Below are positions 1 to 9,424 of a DNA stretch of 64,000 bases, one piece after another (position 1 is the first letter of the stretch; each line of letters begins with the position of its first letter). The notes beneath the pieces are model-generated. The model had not been told where the DNA came from. It ran no database searches and saw nothing but the letters and a program-made list of their open reading frames with translations. The DNA comes from Zhongshania sp. (lineage in GTDB: Bacteria; Pseudomonadota; Gammaproteobacteria; Pseudomonadales; Spongiibacteraceae), in the NCBI RefSeq assembly GCF_029212375.1, contig NZ_JARGNU010000001.1, positions 124,001 to 188,000 of the forward strand, in the 5' to 3' direction. The position numbers and the translations under genes are program-made.

Positions 1-210
1 GCCTTGGCCACTGTTGTCTCTTGGTTTATGGGTGGCGACGCTACTTTAAATATTCCCGCGGTAATGCTGCTGATCGCGTTTTTTAAAACGCGGCTGGTGA
101 TAATTCATTTTATGGAGGTTAAGCATGCGCCTTTGGCCCTGCGCTTGGCTGGCGAAGCTTGGGGTATTATTTGCTGCACAGCCTTGATCGTACTGTATTC
201 AATGGCGTAG
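1..210 (+). CDS. Cytochrome c oxidase subunit IV-like membrane protein (5' partial)
   Basis: The reading frame is open to the left edge of the window, so the true start probably lies outside. The visible ~69 residues form two hydrophobic segments separated by the stretch HFMEVKHAPLALR. That motif is typical of the small prokaryotic cytochrome c oxidase subunit IV/NorF-like family (COX4_pro), an accessory subunit of haem-copper oxidases in the inner membrane. The other oxidase subunits would be expected upstream, outside the window. The gene converges on the acyl-CoA dehydrogenase. Family assignment rests on the motif and topology only. Confidence 0.7.
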   Translation, partial: ALATVVSWFMGGDATLNIPAVMLLIAFFKTRLVIIHFMEVKHAPLALRLAGEAWGIICCTALIVLYSMA

Positions 211-263
211 CCGCTCAAGCCCAGCCCAGTATCGCGTCACTGAACAAATGCGCAATATGATTT

Positions 264-310
264 GGCATCAAGGAGCGAGCTCTTTGATGCCATCTAGCAA
301 CTCTTGCTAG
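264..310. terminator. Two tandem hairpins between convergent genes
   Basis: A 13-bp stem with one G-T pair (264-276 with 279-291, two-base loop) is followed directly by a perfect 7-bp stem (294-300 with 304-310, three-base loop). They sit between two convergent genes and probably act as a bidirectional terminator. Neither has a strong T-tract, so the mechanism is inferred. Confidence 0.5.
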
Positions 311-352
311 CTCTTCAGTGTAGAGCGAATCGCGTCAAGCTTCCTCGGTAAA

Positions 353-1573
353 TCAGCCGGTAAATTCCCGGCCAAAAATACGTCTGGCAATAACCCAAGT
401 TTGAATTTCATTGGCACCTTCGTAAATCTCACCAATTTTAGAATCCCGGTAAATGGCTTCGAGCGGAAACTCCTGGCCAGTGCCCGACAGGGTTTTAACA
501 AAGCCGTAGGCGCCACACACTTGAATTGCATCTCTAGCGATATCGCAGGCAACCCGCGAGCCGGCGAGCTTGGCCATGGCGGCCTCGGTGTCGGCAATCC
601 CCATTTTGTCGTGCAGCAGGGCGGCTTTTTGGTAGAGGTTGCGAGCAGATTCAATTTGCATGGCGTACTCGGCAAATTTGTACTGCCAGTGTTGGAAGCG
701 CGCCAGCTCCTGACCAAACACCTTGCGCTTGGTCATATAGTCGGTAGAAAAATCGAAGGCCCGCTGAGCCATCGCGCAGCCAATGGCACCAATGCCCATC
801 CGGCCTTGCACCAGTGCTTTAATCGCGGTGCGCAGGCCACCGCCTACGGTGCCAACCACGCGGTCGTCTGCGGCAAAGGCGTTAACAAAGCTAACATCAG
901 CAGTTTGCTGAACATGGTTGCCCATTTTTAGATCGGGGGCCGAAACCGTGACACCCTCTTGCTTCATGTCGACCAGCAACATAGTGAGAGCATCGCCGGT
1001 TTTGCATAAGGTGAGAATATAGTCGCCAGCGGGGGAGTTGGTGATCCAGCGTTTAACACCGTTTATGCGGTAGCCGCCATCGACTTTCTCGGCAATGGTT
1101 TCCATCGACGCCGCCGACAGGTCGGTGCTGGCACCGGGTTCAGAGGTGGCAAAGCAGCCAACGAATTCACCTTTAATCAGCATGGGCAGAAATTTGCTGC
1201 GGATCTCGTCTTGGGCGCCGTCTAAGGTTTTACCAACCAGAATGGCTTGGCCGTCGTAAAACGCCGATGCCAAGCTGGCAGAATAGTAACCCAGCTCTTC
1301 AAGGGCGGTCATTATTGCTAAGGTGGGAAATTCAAGGCCGCGGCCGCCAACATCTTTAGGGTAGGGAATCTCGTAAAGGCCCGCTTTTGCCATGGCATCA
1401 AATTGCTCGCGGGCGAAGCCCTCGGCTGATTCTGGGGTGGTGTTTAATTTATGTGCAACCGGACGAATTACGTCTTCGGCGAACTCCCGAACTTCTTGGC
1501 GTATTTTTAGGGTTTCTTCTGGCAGATAAAGGTCGTTAAAAAGTTCGTCTGAGCGGCGTCTAATCGTTGTCAT
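353..1573 (-). CDS. Acyl-CoA dehydrogenase family protein
   Basis: Flavoprotein of about 406 residues predicted to introduce an alpha-beta double bond into an acyl-CoA and pass the electrons to electron-transfer flavoprotein in the cytoplasm. The three-domain ACAD layout is visible. The N-terminal helical part runs to about residue 150. The middle beta domain has the FATSEPGASTD and RWITNSPAGD motifs. The C-terminal helical domain ends with IYEGANEIQ, which supplies the catalytic glutamate (about Glu385). The frame extends 32 codons upstream to 1669, but the start at 1573 (MTTIRRRSDE) gives the usual family length. It stands alone, divergent from mlaA. Substrate chain length cannot be read from the sequence. 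Confidence 0.85.
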   Translation of the reverse strand: MTTIRRRSDELFNDLYLPEETLKIRQEVREFAEDVIRPVAHKLNTTPESAEGFAREQFDAMAKAGLYEIPYPKDVGGRGLEFPTLAIMTALEELGYYSASLASAFYDGQAILVGKTLDGAQDEIRSKFLPMLIKGEFVGCFATSEPGASTDLSAASMETIAEKVDGGYRINGVKRWITNSPAGDYILTLCKTGDALTMLLVDMKQEGVTVSAPDLKMGNHVQQTADVSFVNAFAADDRVVGTVGGGLRTAIKALVQGRMGIGAIGCAMAQRAFDFSTDYMTKRKVFGQELARFQHWQYKFAEYAMQIESARNLYQKAALLHDKMGIADTEAAMAKLAGSRVACDIARDAIQVCGAYGFVKTLSGTGQEFPLEAIYRDSKIGEIYEGANEIQTWVIARRIFGREFTG

Positions 1574-1968
1574 TATACGTTCCCGGGTAGTAGAAAATGC
1601 ATGAGTTTTATTTAGCCCATATCGCGCGCAGCGCAGCTGTTTTGCGCTATTACTGGGTGTTACGAACAAGCACGCGATTAAAGAGTATGCTTGTCGATAT
1701 TAGGCTAGCTTATCAGCTAGGGGGCTGGTTCACGCCAATATTCAAGCTATTTAGGCTATGCAATTTAGGCTTGAACCAAAGCATCGTAAAGGTAGCGTGG
1801 TTTGCGCTTTAAGAGGCCAGCCTAAAGTTTGGCTTAGTTTTACTGGGCTTTGGTAGTACTGGGCATGCCAAGCGGGAGGAGGGAACGATTTAGTACTGCG
1901 GCCTTCTAAACTTTGGCGCCGGAACACGAGTTGCACCGGTAAACGTAACAATAAAATGCGGTAAATGC
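1574..1968. other. Divergent intergenic region
   Basis: This 395-bp gap separates the acyl-CoA dehydrogenase (minus) from mlaA (plus) and must hold both promoters. Short open frames on both strands have no domain-like content and I do not regard them as genes. A loose inverted pair of GCTAG-type sequences occurs near 1703-1720, but nothing I can name. Confidence 0.4.
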
Positions 1969-2808
1969 ATGCCTTTATTAGAGATTACACGCTTGCATAC
2001 TGCGGGCCAAATATCGCTAAAACAGCCTGTTTACGGGCTGTTTCATAGCTTTCGGTTGGCATTGGTTTTCTTGCTGGCCATTGGTGTGAGTTCTGCGCTT
2101 ATTGCCGCGGAAACAGCGCCTAGCAACTTAAGTGATGATGAAATCACCGTTGTGAGCTATGAGCCAAGCGAGTTTAACGACCCATTAATTGGCTTTAATC
2201 GGGCAATGTTTGCCTTTAATGACTTTAGCTATCGCTACGCCCTGATCCCAATTGCCAATACCTACCGTTATATTGCCCCGCAGCCCGTACAAACCGGCGT
2301 TAGTAATGTATTTGCCAATATCAAAGCTCCAATTCATATTATTAATCACTTGCTGCAATGGCAGCCCAGTAAGGCGGGCACCACCACGGCCCGTTTTCTG
2401 ATCAATACCACCATTGGCATTGTTGGTATTTTTGACCCCGCCAAGGCGTGGTTTTCGCTGCCCAAAGAGGAAACTGGATTTTCCGACACTTTGGCTCATT
2501 ACGGTACCGGCTACGGCACTTACCTTGTTTTGCCGTTTCTTGGCCCAGCCGATTTACGCAGTGGCACGGGCATGGTTGCCGATTACTTGCTAAATCCGAT
2601 TCCCTATCTTACTGAGCAGCCAGACACCAGCGTGATTATGGCTGCGGATGCGCTGCAGAATTTTGCGCCAACAGCGGAAAAGTATGAAACCCTGCGCGAT
2701 GAAAGCGACGATCCCTATCTGTTTTTCAGAAATATGTATTTGCAGGGCTTGTTGCGTGACCAGCAATTTAAAGGCTCCGATACAAATCTGCAGCCCGACA
2801 GTCAATAA
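1969..2808 (+). CDS. mlaA: MlaA/VacJ family outer-membrane lipid asymmetry protein
   Basis: 279-residue MlaA homologue. In the Mla pathway MlaA sits in the outer membrane and removes phospholipids from the outer leaflet for return to the inner membrane. The MlaA domain covers about residues 60-260, with typical stretches such as DPLIGFNRAMFAFND, FLINTTIGIVGIFDPA and GTYLVLPFLGP. A hydrophobic export signal lies at about residues 28-48 and ends in ALIAAET. There is no cysteine anywhere in the protein, so the usual lipoprotein acylation site is absent. The start at 1969 leaves a long N-terminal region before the signal; no better ATG follows. The RND exporter begins 14 bases after its stop codon, so the two are probably co-transcribed. 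Confidence 0.85.
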   Translation: MPLLEITRLHTAGQISLKQPVYGLFHSFRLALVFLLAIGVSSALIAAETAPSNLSDDEITVVSYEPSEFNDPLIGFNRAMFAFNDFSYRYALIPIANTYRYIAPQPVQTGVSNVFANIKAPIHIINHLLQWQPSKAGTTTARFLINTTIGIVGIFDPAKAWFSLPKEETGFSDTLAHYGTGYGTYLVLPFLGPADLRSGTGMVADYLLNPIPYLTEQPDTSVIMAADALQNFAPTAEKYETLRDESDDPYLFFRNMYLQGLLRDQQFKGSDTNLQPDSQ

Positions 2809-2822
2809 CAAGGAATTTATAC

Positions 2823-5222
2823 ATGCTCGAGACCTTGTTCTCTCGTCATAAACTCATACTGTTGGTGTTCTTTGTATTAGTGGGGGTATTTGCTTGGCAT
2901 AGCCGCAGCTTTGAAATTAACGCTTCGGCCGACACCCTTATTTCAGAAGACAATCGCGACTTTATTGAAAGTCAGAAAATAAACCAAAAGTTCTCCCCTG
3001 AAGAATTTCTAATTATTGCCTACAAGCCAAAACAAGGGCGTATTTTCTCGGCGCAGAACCTGCATAATATAAGCAGTATTAGTAAGGAAGTGGGGAGTCT
3101 GCCACGGGTTAAGGCGGTGCGCTCGGTAATGAATGTGCCACTGCTTTCCAAGGCGGGTAAAGCGCTGAGTGCCGAGATCGATCCCAGCGAATTTAGCCAA
3201 GAGCGGCTTCAGCTTAGTGAGCACGAGTTAGCGGATTTATTCAAAGATCATCCAATCTATGACGGCTTGCTGGTAAATCACGAGCAAACCGCCAGTGGCA
3301 TACAAATTCTTTTTAAGCCAAACCCAAAGTTGCAAAACCTCGACGCCGAGATTCTCGCCATTCAAGCGAAGCGCCTAAAAGGCCCGCTCAGTGATGCAGA
3401 TAAAGCAGCGTTAAAAGGCGCAAAGTCTAAGCGTGAACCGCTGGAGAGCAGCTTGCGGGAAACCCGCAACCAAGAAATAGAGCAGCTTCGCGGCATTATT
3501 AAGAAATATAGCGGCGATGCAGAGCTGTATCTGGGTGGTATGCACGCGCTGGGTTATCAGCTGATTAATATAATTCAGCACGACCTAAAGGTGTTTGGCA
3601 GTGCAATTGCCCTAGTTATTTGCTTGCTGATCTACGCGATATTTAGGCGTTTTACTTGGCTGCTTATTACCGTGCTGTGCTGCGCTAGTAATTTGTTTAT
3701 TACGGTGGGTGCATTCGGCTTACTGGGCTTAAAAGCAACGGTAATTTCGTCTAATTTTATATCGCTGCAACTGATTCTTAGCTTGGCGATAGTGATCCAT
3801 TTAATTGTTCAGTACCGCGAAGAAGCCGAGAATAACCCTAAATTTTCACAAAAAAAACTGGTTTTAAAGACCTTAAGAGAAAAGATTGCGCCGTGTTTTT
3901 TTGCAGGCTTTACTACCTCCCTCGGTTTTGCGTCTTTACTGCTCAGCGATATTGAGCCGGTAAGTACTTTTGGTTTAATGATGATTTTGGCAATGGCGGT
4001 GACAATCCTGTGTACGCTGTTGCTGTTTCCCGCCTTATTGCTGTTGTTTCCACGAGAGCATATTAATAAGTCTAGCCGCAGGCTTAGCTCGCCACTGCAA
4101 AAATTGCAGAAGCTATGTGTAAAACGCGCTGCTTTGATGATCGCGCTTAGCCTGATAGTGTTTGGCGTGAGTGTTGCCGGTACGCTGCGCTTAGACGTTG
4201 AAAACAGCTTTATAAATTATTTTAGTAGCGATACTGACGTTTATAAAGAACTCAGTTTTATCGATAAGGAGTTTGGCGGTTCGACCCCCTTAGATATTGT
4301 GTATACCCCGCCAGCGAGCCCCGATAAGAATTTGCTGTTGCGGGCGCGTGATATTCAAACGGTGCAAGGTATTCAGAAGGCGATTGACGAGTTTGATGCC
4401 ATGGGCACCACGCTCTCGGTTGTGGATTTCACTAAACTGGCCAAGCAGTTAAACAATAACAAACCGCTTACCGAGTATGAACTCACGGCGATTTACTGGA
4501 CATTAGATAAAAATATTCGCGAAGATCTACTCAGTAGCTATTTTATAGAGCCGCCGGCGCAGCTGCGCATTAGTGCCAGAATTAAAGACAGCACCAAAGA
4601 CTTAGATCGCGGCGCCTTACTAGATGAGATACATAGCAAAATTCAAGCTTTGGGCGTAGCGCCAGAAAACTATCAGCTCAGCGGGCTATTCGTACTTTAC
4701 CAATCCATGCTCGATCAGCTTTTTACCTCGCAAATACTTACCCTGGGCGCAGTCTTTATTGCGTTAACAATCGCCTTCCTTGTTATTTTTCGGTCGCTGC
4801 GGATTGCACTCATCGCCATCGTTCCCAATATTATTTCGGCCATCGCCGTGCTTGGGGTAATGGGCTGGGCGGCAATTCCCCTCGACTTTATGACCATGAC
4901 TATAGCGGCCATTGCCATGGGGATCGCAGTGGATGACACCATTCACTATACCCATCGCTATCTTCAGGAGCTTGCCACACACTCGCCAGAGGAGGCCGTT
5001 GCCCGCAGTCATCACAGCGTTGGCTACGCCTTGATCTATACCTCGTTAATTATAGCGCTTGGCTTTGCCTTGTTGGCGTTCTCAGATTTTGTGCCGGGAG
5101 TGCTATTTGGGCTGCTAACAGGGTTGGCAATTATTATTGCACTGGTGGCTGACCTGACCTTATTGCCAGCGCTTTTGCAGAAGTTTGTGCGAAAATCTAA
5201 AAAGGACGAGTCATTAGCGTAG
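2823..5222 (+). CDS. RND-superfamily (MMPL type) exporter
   Basis: 799-residue inner-membrane protein with the layout of the proton-driven RND/MMPL exporters. It has one membrane segment near residues 10-27, a large periplasmic loop (about 30-245), a block of five or six membrane helices (about 250-450), a second periplasmic loop (about 450-625), and a final helix block (about 635-790). The second block carries the AMGIAVDDTIHYTHRY motif typical of the family. An AAGGA-type ribosome site precedes the ATG at 2823, and mlaA lies directly upstream. This pairing suggests transport of lipids or other hydrophobic molecules towards the outer membrane. The substrate is unknown. Confidence 0.8.
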   Translation: MLETLFSRHKLILLVFFVLVGVFAWHSRSFEINASADTLISEDNRDFIESQKINQKFSPEEFLIIAYKPKQGRIFSAQNLHNISSISKEVGSLPRVKAVRSVMNVPLLSKAGKALSAEIDPSEFSQERLQLSEHELADLFKDHPIYDGLLVNHEQTASGIQILFKPNPKLQNLDAEILAIQAKRLKGPLSDADKAALKGAKSKREPLESSLRETRNQEIEQLRGIIKKYSGDAELYLGGMHALGYQLINIIQHDLKVFGSAIALVICLLIYAIFRRFTWLLITVLCCASNLFITVGAFGLLGLKATVISSNFISLQLILSLAIVIHLIVQYREEAENNPKFSQKKLVLKTLREKIAPCFFAGFTTSLGFASLLLSDIEPVSTFGLMMILAMAVTILCTLLLFPALLLLFPREHINKSSRRLSSPLQKLQKLCVKRAALMIALSLIVFGVSVAGTLRLDVENSFINYFSSDTDVYKELSFIDKEFGGSTPLDIVYTPPASPDKNLLLRARDIQTVQGIQKAIDEFDAMGTTLSVVDFTKLAKQLNNNKPLTEYELTAIYWTLDKNIREDLLSSYFIEPPAQLRISARIKDSTKDLDRGALLDEIHSKIQALGVAPENYQLSGLFVLYQSMLDQLFTSQILTLGAVFIALTIAFLVIFRSLRIALIAIVPNIISAIAVLGVMGWAAIPLDFMTMTIAAIAMGIAVDDTIHYTHRYLQELATHSPEEAVARSHHSVGYALIYTSLIIALGFALLAFSDFVPGVLFGLLTGLAIIIALVADLTLLPALLQKFVRKSKKDESLA

Positions 5223-5425
5223 AGGTGAATAGCATTATGCAAAGGCTGGCGGTAATACGAGCAGGTTTTTATGGACTATATTGTAATGAATCTACGTAGT
5301 TCGCCATGGATCCCGCGGCCGAGCTAAGAAATTTATCAGCTTAGTGGTGCTTTACATGACTTGAAACAGATTATTCTGTTACAGATCAATTAAAATCGTC
5401 TCTTTCACAGCCAAGATGTTGTTTT

Positions 5426-7681
5426 ATGCCAGCAAACACCCCGAATAGTCATAGCTACGACGCAGCGTTAGCTGCGGTTGATCGTCAGCACTTTATTCAG
5501 AATGCCCAGCATGAATTGGTGGTGGGGCGGAGCGTTCCGTCCCGTGAGCTAATCGAGCGAAGTTTAGCGCTGTGTCGCCTGCCAGCATCGCCACGCATTC
5601 TGCATCTTGGCGCGGGTGTGGGCTATGCTACGGCAGTGTTAGCGGGTATCGGCGGCCATGTGATCGCAATTGAAAAAAACTACCTGCTTGCCGATATTGC
5701 CCGTGAAAAGCTTGCAGCGCTGAGTATTCATAACGTCGATTTCCGCGTTGGTGAGGGAAGTGACGGCGCACCTAGCGATGGCCCCTTCGATCTTATTTTA
5801 GTTGCTACACCTAATATTGCTAAGCGCGAGCACTTATGGGAGCAGCTCGCGGCTGATGGGCAATTTATTTGTATGGAGCGCGGCGAGGCCTCACTCACGG
5901 TTTTGGTTAAGTATCAAAACCAAGGCAACCATAAAATAGTGCGCACCGAGCACGGTTATGTCGATCTGCCCCAGAGCGACGATCAAATTTTTGTTGAGCT
6001 AGGCTTGGTCAGCCCCGCGATATTGGCCAAAGCGCGTAAACTCGCAGACGCAAACCACACTCTGATAGTTGATGAAATAAATAAATTTCAGCATCTTGAT
6101 GAACTGAAACTCTATCGTTCGATGGCAACGCAATATGGCTTGCCGCTGCGGTCGATGGAAGAACTGTCTGGTAGTGCAGACCCCACAATATTCTCGCAGT
6201 TTTCCACCGCCTTCCTCGATCATTTACAGGCGATACCGCTCTGTACAGAGGGTGTAAATTTAGTGGTGGCTTGTACGCGTCCTAACACCTCTATGCGGGA
6301 GGTTCAGCTGGTCTTTCCTGAGCTAAAAATTGAAAAGGTCTTGGTAACCCCAGTCGACTTTCGGCGCTTGTGGAGTTCTTTAAACCGCAGGTTGAAACAA
6401 AGCGGTATTGCTGGTGAAACGAAAGAGGCGAGGCCGGACGGCCAAGATAAAGATCTGCTCGACAGCGAAACCCCAGATGCACGCATGGTTGGGGTGTATG
6501 AGGCCTTGCTGCTTGATGCCGTGGCCGATCGCGCGAGCGACATTCATTTGGAAATATACCGCGACCGCGTGCGAGTGCGACTTCGTATAGATGGCGAGCT
6601 GCAGGATTTACAACATTACCAGATTAGCCGCACAGACTACCGGGGCCTCGTAAACGTAGTGAAGTTGCGCGCCGAGATGAATATTGCCGAGCGTCGCTTG
6701 CCGCAAAGTGGCCGCGCTCAAGTAAGGGTAGGCGATGCCCGCTATGATCTGCGGGTACAGGTGCAGCCGGCATTACATGGCGAACACGTAGTTATTCGCC
6801 TATTGGCCCAGAACTCACCACTTATTAGTATCGACAGTCTCGGCATGGCGCCAATGATTGCTAACCAGTACCGCCGTTTATTGAATAATCCGGCAGGCTT
6901 AGTGTTAGTGGTTGGTCCCACTGGCTCGGGGAAAAGCACCACCTTAAATGCCGGTTTACAAATACTGGCCGATGACACTAGTCGCAAAGTTATCACCATT
7001 GAAGACCCTGTGGAATATTCTATAGACGACATTCAGCAAGTGCGGGTTCGAACAGAGATCGGTTTTAGTTTTGCCGATGCCATGCGCTCGTTTGTGCGCC
7101 AAGACCCCGATGTGATTCTGGTGGGTGAAATTCGCGACCACGAGACCGCGCTCGAGGCCATAAGGGCGTCGCAAACGGGGCATATTGTGTTGTCGACCTT
7201 GCATAGTAACGACGCAATAGATGCGGTGCAGCGCTTGTTCGACCTTAATGTGCACCCCAACTCCCTTGCAAGCGAGTTGTTGGCGGTCATGGCGCAGCGC
7301 CTCGCCAAGCGTATTTGCGAGCACTGCAAGCAAGAGGCCGAGCCAGATCAACTTATTTTAAAAGAGCTATTTCCTCACGATGTTCCTAAACATTTTAGAG
7401 TGTTTTACGGCAAAGGGTGCGAGCGCTGCAACGGTACGGGCACTCATGGCCGAGTTGCGGTTATCGAATACCTGCACTTAAACGCCGAGCTTCGCGACAG
7501 TATTTCGCGGCGCATCCCCATGGGCCAATTGCGCGCTCAGGCGCTGGACTCGGGTTTGGTGACCATGCGCGACAGCGCCCTAGATCACGTGGTGCAAGGC
7601 AATATTCCACTGAGTGAACTGCCGCGTATTTTACCAGAAGAGCGCATGGCCCCTGAAAAACGCGGCGAGTGGCAGCCATAG
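5426..7681 (+). CDS. Fusion of PCMT-like methyltransferase with GspE/PilB-type ATPase
   Basis: 751-residue protein joining two families. Residues about 15-190 resemble protein-L-isoaspartate O-methyltransferase (PCMT). The SAM-binding motif I is LGAGVGYATA (61-70), and GPFDLILVATP follows. The TISQP-like substrate segment of true PCMTs is replaced by GRSVPSRE. Residues about 195-260 look like a T2SSE-N/MshEN domain. The rest is a type II secretion/type IV pilus hexameric ATPase: Walker A GPTGSGKST near residue 497, Walker B DPDVILVGEIRD near 561, and a zinc-binding CxxC pair (CEHC near 630, CERC near 665). No pilin, GspF or secretin genes are nearby. A MoxR-like ATPase follows 17 bases later. 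Both catalytic modules appear intact; the client protein or machine is unknown. Confidence 0.8.
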   Translation: MPANTPNSHSYDAALAAVDRQHFIQNAQHELVVGRSVPSRELIERSLALCRLPASPRILHLGAGVGYATAVLAGIGGHVIAIEKNYLLADIAREKLAALSIHNVDFRVGEGSDGAPSDGPFDLILVATPNIAKREHLWEQLAADGQFICMERGEASLTVLVKYQNQGNHKIVRTEHGYVDLPQSDDQIFVELGLVSPAILAKARKLADANHTLIVDEINKFQHLDELKLYRSMATQYGLPLRSMEELSGSADPTIFSQFSTAFLDHLQAIPLCTEGVNLVVACTRPNTSMREVQLVFPELKIEKVLVTPVDFRRLWSSLNRRLKQSGIAGETKEARPDGQDKDLLDSETPDARMVGVYEALLLDAVADRASDIHLEIYRDRVRVRLRIDGELQDLQHYQISRTDYRGLVNVVKLRAEMNIAERRLPQSGRAQVRVGDARYDLRVQVQPALHGEHVVIRLLAQNSPLISIDSLGMAPMIANQYRRLLNNPAGLVLVVGPTGSGKSTTLNAGLQILADDTSRKVITIEDPVEYSIDDIQQVRVRTEIGFSFADAMRSFVRQDPDVILVGEIRDHETALEAIRASQTGHIVLSTLHSNDAIDAVQRLFDLNVHPNSLASELLAVMAQRLAKRICEHCKQEAEPDQLILKELFPHDVPKHFRVFYGKGCERCNGTGTHGRVAVIEYLHLNAELRDSISRRIPMGQLRAQALDSGLVTMRDSALDHVVQGNIPLSELPRILPEERMAPEKRGEWQP

Positions 7682-7698
7682 GTTAACGAGGAGCAGTT

Positions 7699-8790
7699 AT
7701 GGTTGAGAAGGCAATACAACGGCTCGCTGCAGAAGACGCGTACCGCGACGAGCTAACAATACTTCGTGAATGGGACACCGCGCCAGCGCCCCCTGGCTGG
7801 CTGTTATCGCCGTTTGCGGTAGAACATTTTATTCTCGGCAACGACAAACTCGGTATCGAGAGCAAATTTGTTGCGCCGCGGGAGTTGCTCACGCGGGTGA
7901 TTATTTCACTGGCAACCAATCGCGGTGTAATGCTCATTGGTGAGCCCGGCACTGCAAAGTCGTTGCTGTCGGAGCTGCTGGCCTGTGCGGTATCTGGTCA
8001 CTCTCAATTTACTATCCAAGGCGGGGCGGTCTCACATTACAAGCAGTTGCTGTATGGCTGGAATGAAGCGCTATTGCAACGCGATGGCCCGTCTATAGCG
8101 GCATTGATTCCCGGCCCGATCTACCGCGGTATGGCCGCAGGCCAATTGGTGCGCTTCGAAGAATTGGCGCGTTGCCCAGCGCCAGTACAAGATGCCATTT
8201 TATCGGTTCTCTCTGAACGCAAACTGCACATACCCGAGCTTAGCGATGACGCCGCAACACTTTATGCCCGCGACGGCTTTAATATTATCGCTACCTCCAA
8301 CTCCCTCGATAAAGGTTTAAATGCTATGAGTGCGGCGCTAAAACGGCGCATGAATTTTGAGACCATCGCCGCCATTAGTGATCTTCAAGACGAGATCGAC
8401 GTAGTACAGCGCGAGGCCAATAAATTACTACAGCGATCGGGGGTAGCCGTCACACTCGAACCTATGATTATAGAAATGCTGGTAACGGTGTTTCACGAAC
8501 TGCGCAACGGCCAAACCTTAAGTGGTCGCAGCACCGACCGCTTAGCAGCGGCGGTAATGTCAACCGCCGAGGCGGTTTCTGTAGCCCACGCCATGGGCGT
8601 GTATGCGCACTATTATGGCGATGGAAAAATACGGCCCGCGGATATGATTCATTTTTTACTCGGCGCCACCTTAAAAGATAATCTTCAAGACCGTCGTCGT
8701 GTAAAACATTATTTCGACACCGAAGTTGTCAACAAACTCGGTAGCCACTGGCGAGAGCTCTACGAGCAAAGCAATATTCTTAAAGCATGA
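7699..8790 (+). CDS. MoxR-like AAA+ ATPase
   Basis: 363-residue AAA+ ATPase of the MoxR/dynein-related type. It shows Walker A GEPGTAKS near residue 81, a Walker B-like segment LVRFEELAR in which the usual aspartate-glutamate pair is Glu-Glu, sensor 1 IIATSN, and a helical lid with ALKRRMNFE. MoxR proteins remodel or activate partner proteins, commonly VWA-domain metal-binding proteins. A GAGGAG ribosome site precedes the ATG, and the gene follows the PCMT-ATPase fusion by 17 bases, so the two form an operon. No VWA partner is encoded next to it, so the partner may be the fusion protein itself (inference). Confidence 0.75.
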   Translation: MVEKAIQRLAAEDAYRDELTILREWDTAPAPPGWLLSPFAVEHFILGNDKLGIESKFVAPRELLTRVIISLATNRGVMLIGEPGTAKSLLSELLACAVSGHSQFTIQGGAVSHYKQLLYGWNEALLQRDGPSIAALIPGPIYRGMAAGQLVRFEELARCPAPVQDAILSVLSERKLHIPELSDDAATLYARDGFNIIATSNSLDKGLNAMSAALKRRMNFETIAAISDLQDEIDVVQREANKLLQRSGVAVTLEPMIIEMLVTVFHELRNGQTLSGRSTDRLAAAVMSTAEAVSVAHAMGVYAHYYGDGKIRPADMIHFLLGATLKDNLQDRRRVKHYFDTEVVNKLGSHWRELYEQSNILKA

Positions 8791-8959
8791 TGGATGGTGA
8801 GTTGCGAGCCGAACCCCAAAAATGATAGATGTAGGGTCAATGCCTTTGTCTACCGAATGCAGAGACGGGCGCAATACCTTTTGTTGATCTTTATCCTTCA
8901 GCGATCATTTTTGGCGGTGTAAATTGATCGCGCCATTTTCCACACTTTAGAGCGATTAA

Positions 8960-9424
8960 ATGAACATTAAATTAACCCATAATTTAAAGACGGCCAACCA
9001 CCAAGAATTATTGGCGTCTTTAATCGCAAGTTCAGAAGAGTCGGTGCTTTGCTCTGGGTGGATAAAGCCTGAGGGAATATTGGCTCTAGCCCCTGCCATT
9101 GAAGAAGCAATTATAAAAAATTCAAAAATAACGATATTTTCGGACCGAGGTCACACCAAGAAAAATTCCGCTGGCATTATTGCTAACTGGCCAGCCGTGA
9201 CACATCTCATGGCTGGCAAAAGGCACGGAACTCTGCATTCAAAAATTTATTACTTCCAAACTGGCAATGAATACACTGCGGTGATTGGCTCAGCTAATAT
9301 TACCAACGGCGGCTTATCTGCGAGTCAAGAGCTTAGTGTCCATTTGAATGGCAAAGTTGGTGATGCTTTACAGAAAGAAATCAGGGCGCATTTGAATGAA
9401 CTGCAATGCCATCTACAAACGTAG
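8960..9424 (+). CDS. Phospholipase D-like protein with a single HKD-type motif
   Basis: 154-residue protein related to the PLDc_2/NgoFVII-BfiI type of the phospholipase D superfamily. The catalytic segment is [11 protein letters not shown] followed by [11 protein letters not shown]. It has the H-x-K and the GSxN elements, but the usual aspartate after the lysine is missing, as in some nuclease-like members. One motif implies a homodimer sharing the active site. Possible roles are nuclease or phosphodiesterase; the substrate is not predictable. There is no signal peptide. Its end overlaps the possible start of the VIT-family gene by 19 bases. Confidence 0.6.
   Translation: MNIKLTHNLKTANHQELLASLIASSEESVLCSGWIKPEGILALAPAIEEAIIKNSKITIFSDRGHTKKNSAGIIANWPAVTHLMAGKRHGTLHSKIYYFQTGNEYTAVIGSANITNGGLSASQELSVHLNGKVGDALQKEIRAHLNELQCHLQT

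Noticed and set aside
401-931. 176-codon plus-strand frame
   Set aside because: It is antisense to the acyl-CoA dehydrogenase, which has clear family motifs; the translation has no domain character.
1597-1812. 71-codon frame in the divergent gap
   Set aside because: No ribosome site, no conserved-looking content, and it covers the promoter region of the flanking genes.
5426-8790. Part of a type II secretion or type IV pilus locus
   Set aside because: No GspF/PilC, pilin, secretin or prepilin peptidase gene is adjacent, so the ATPase fusion stands apart from such a locus.
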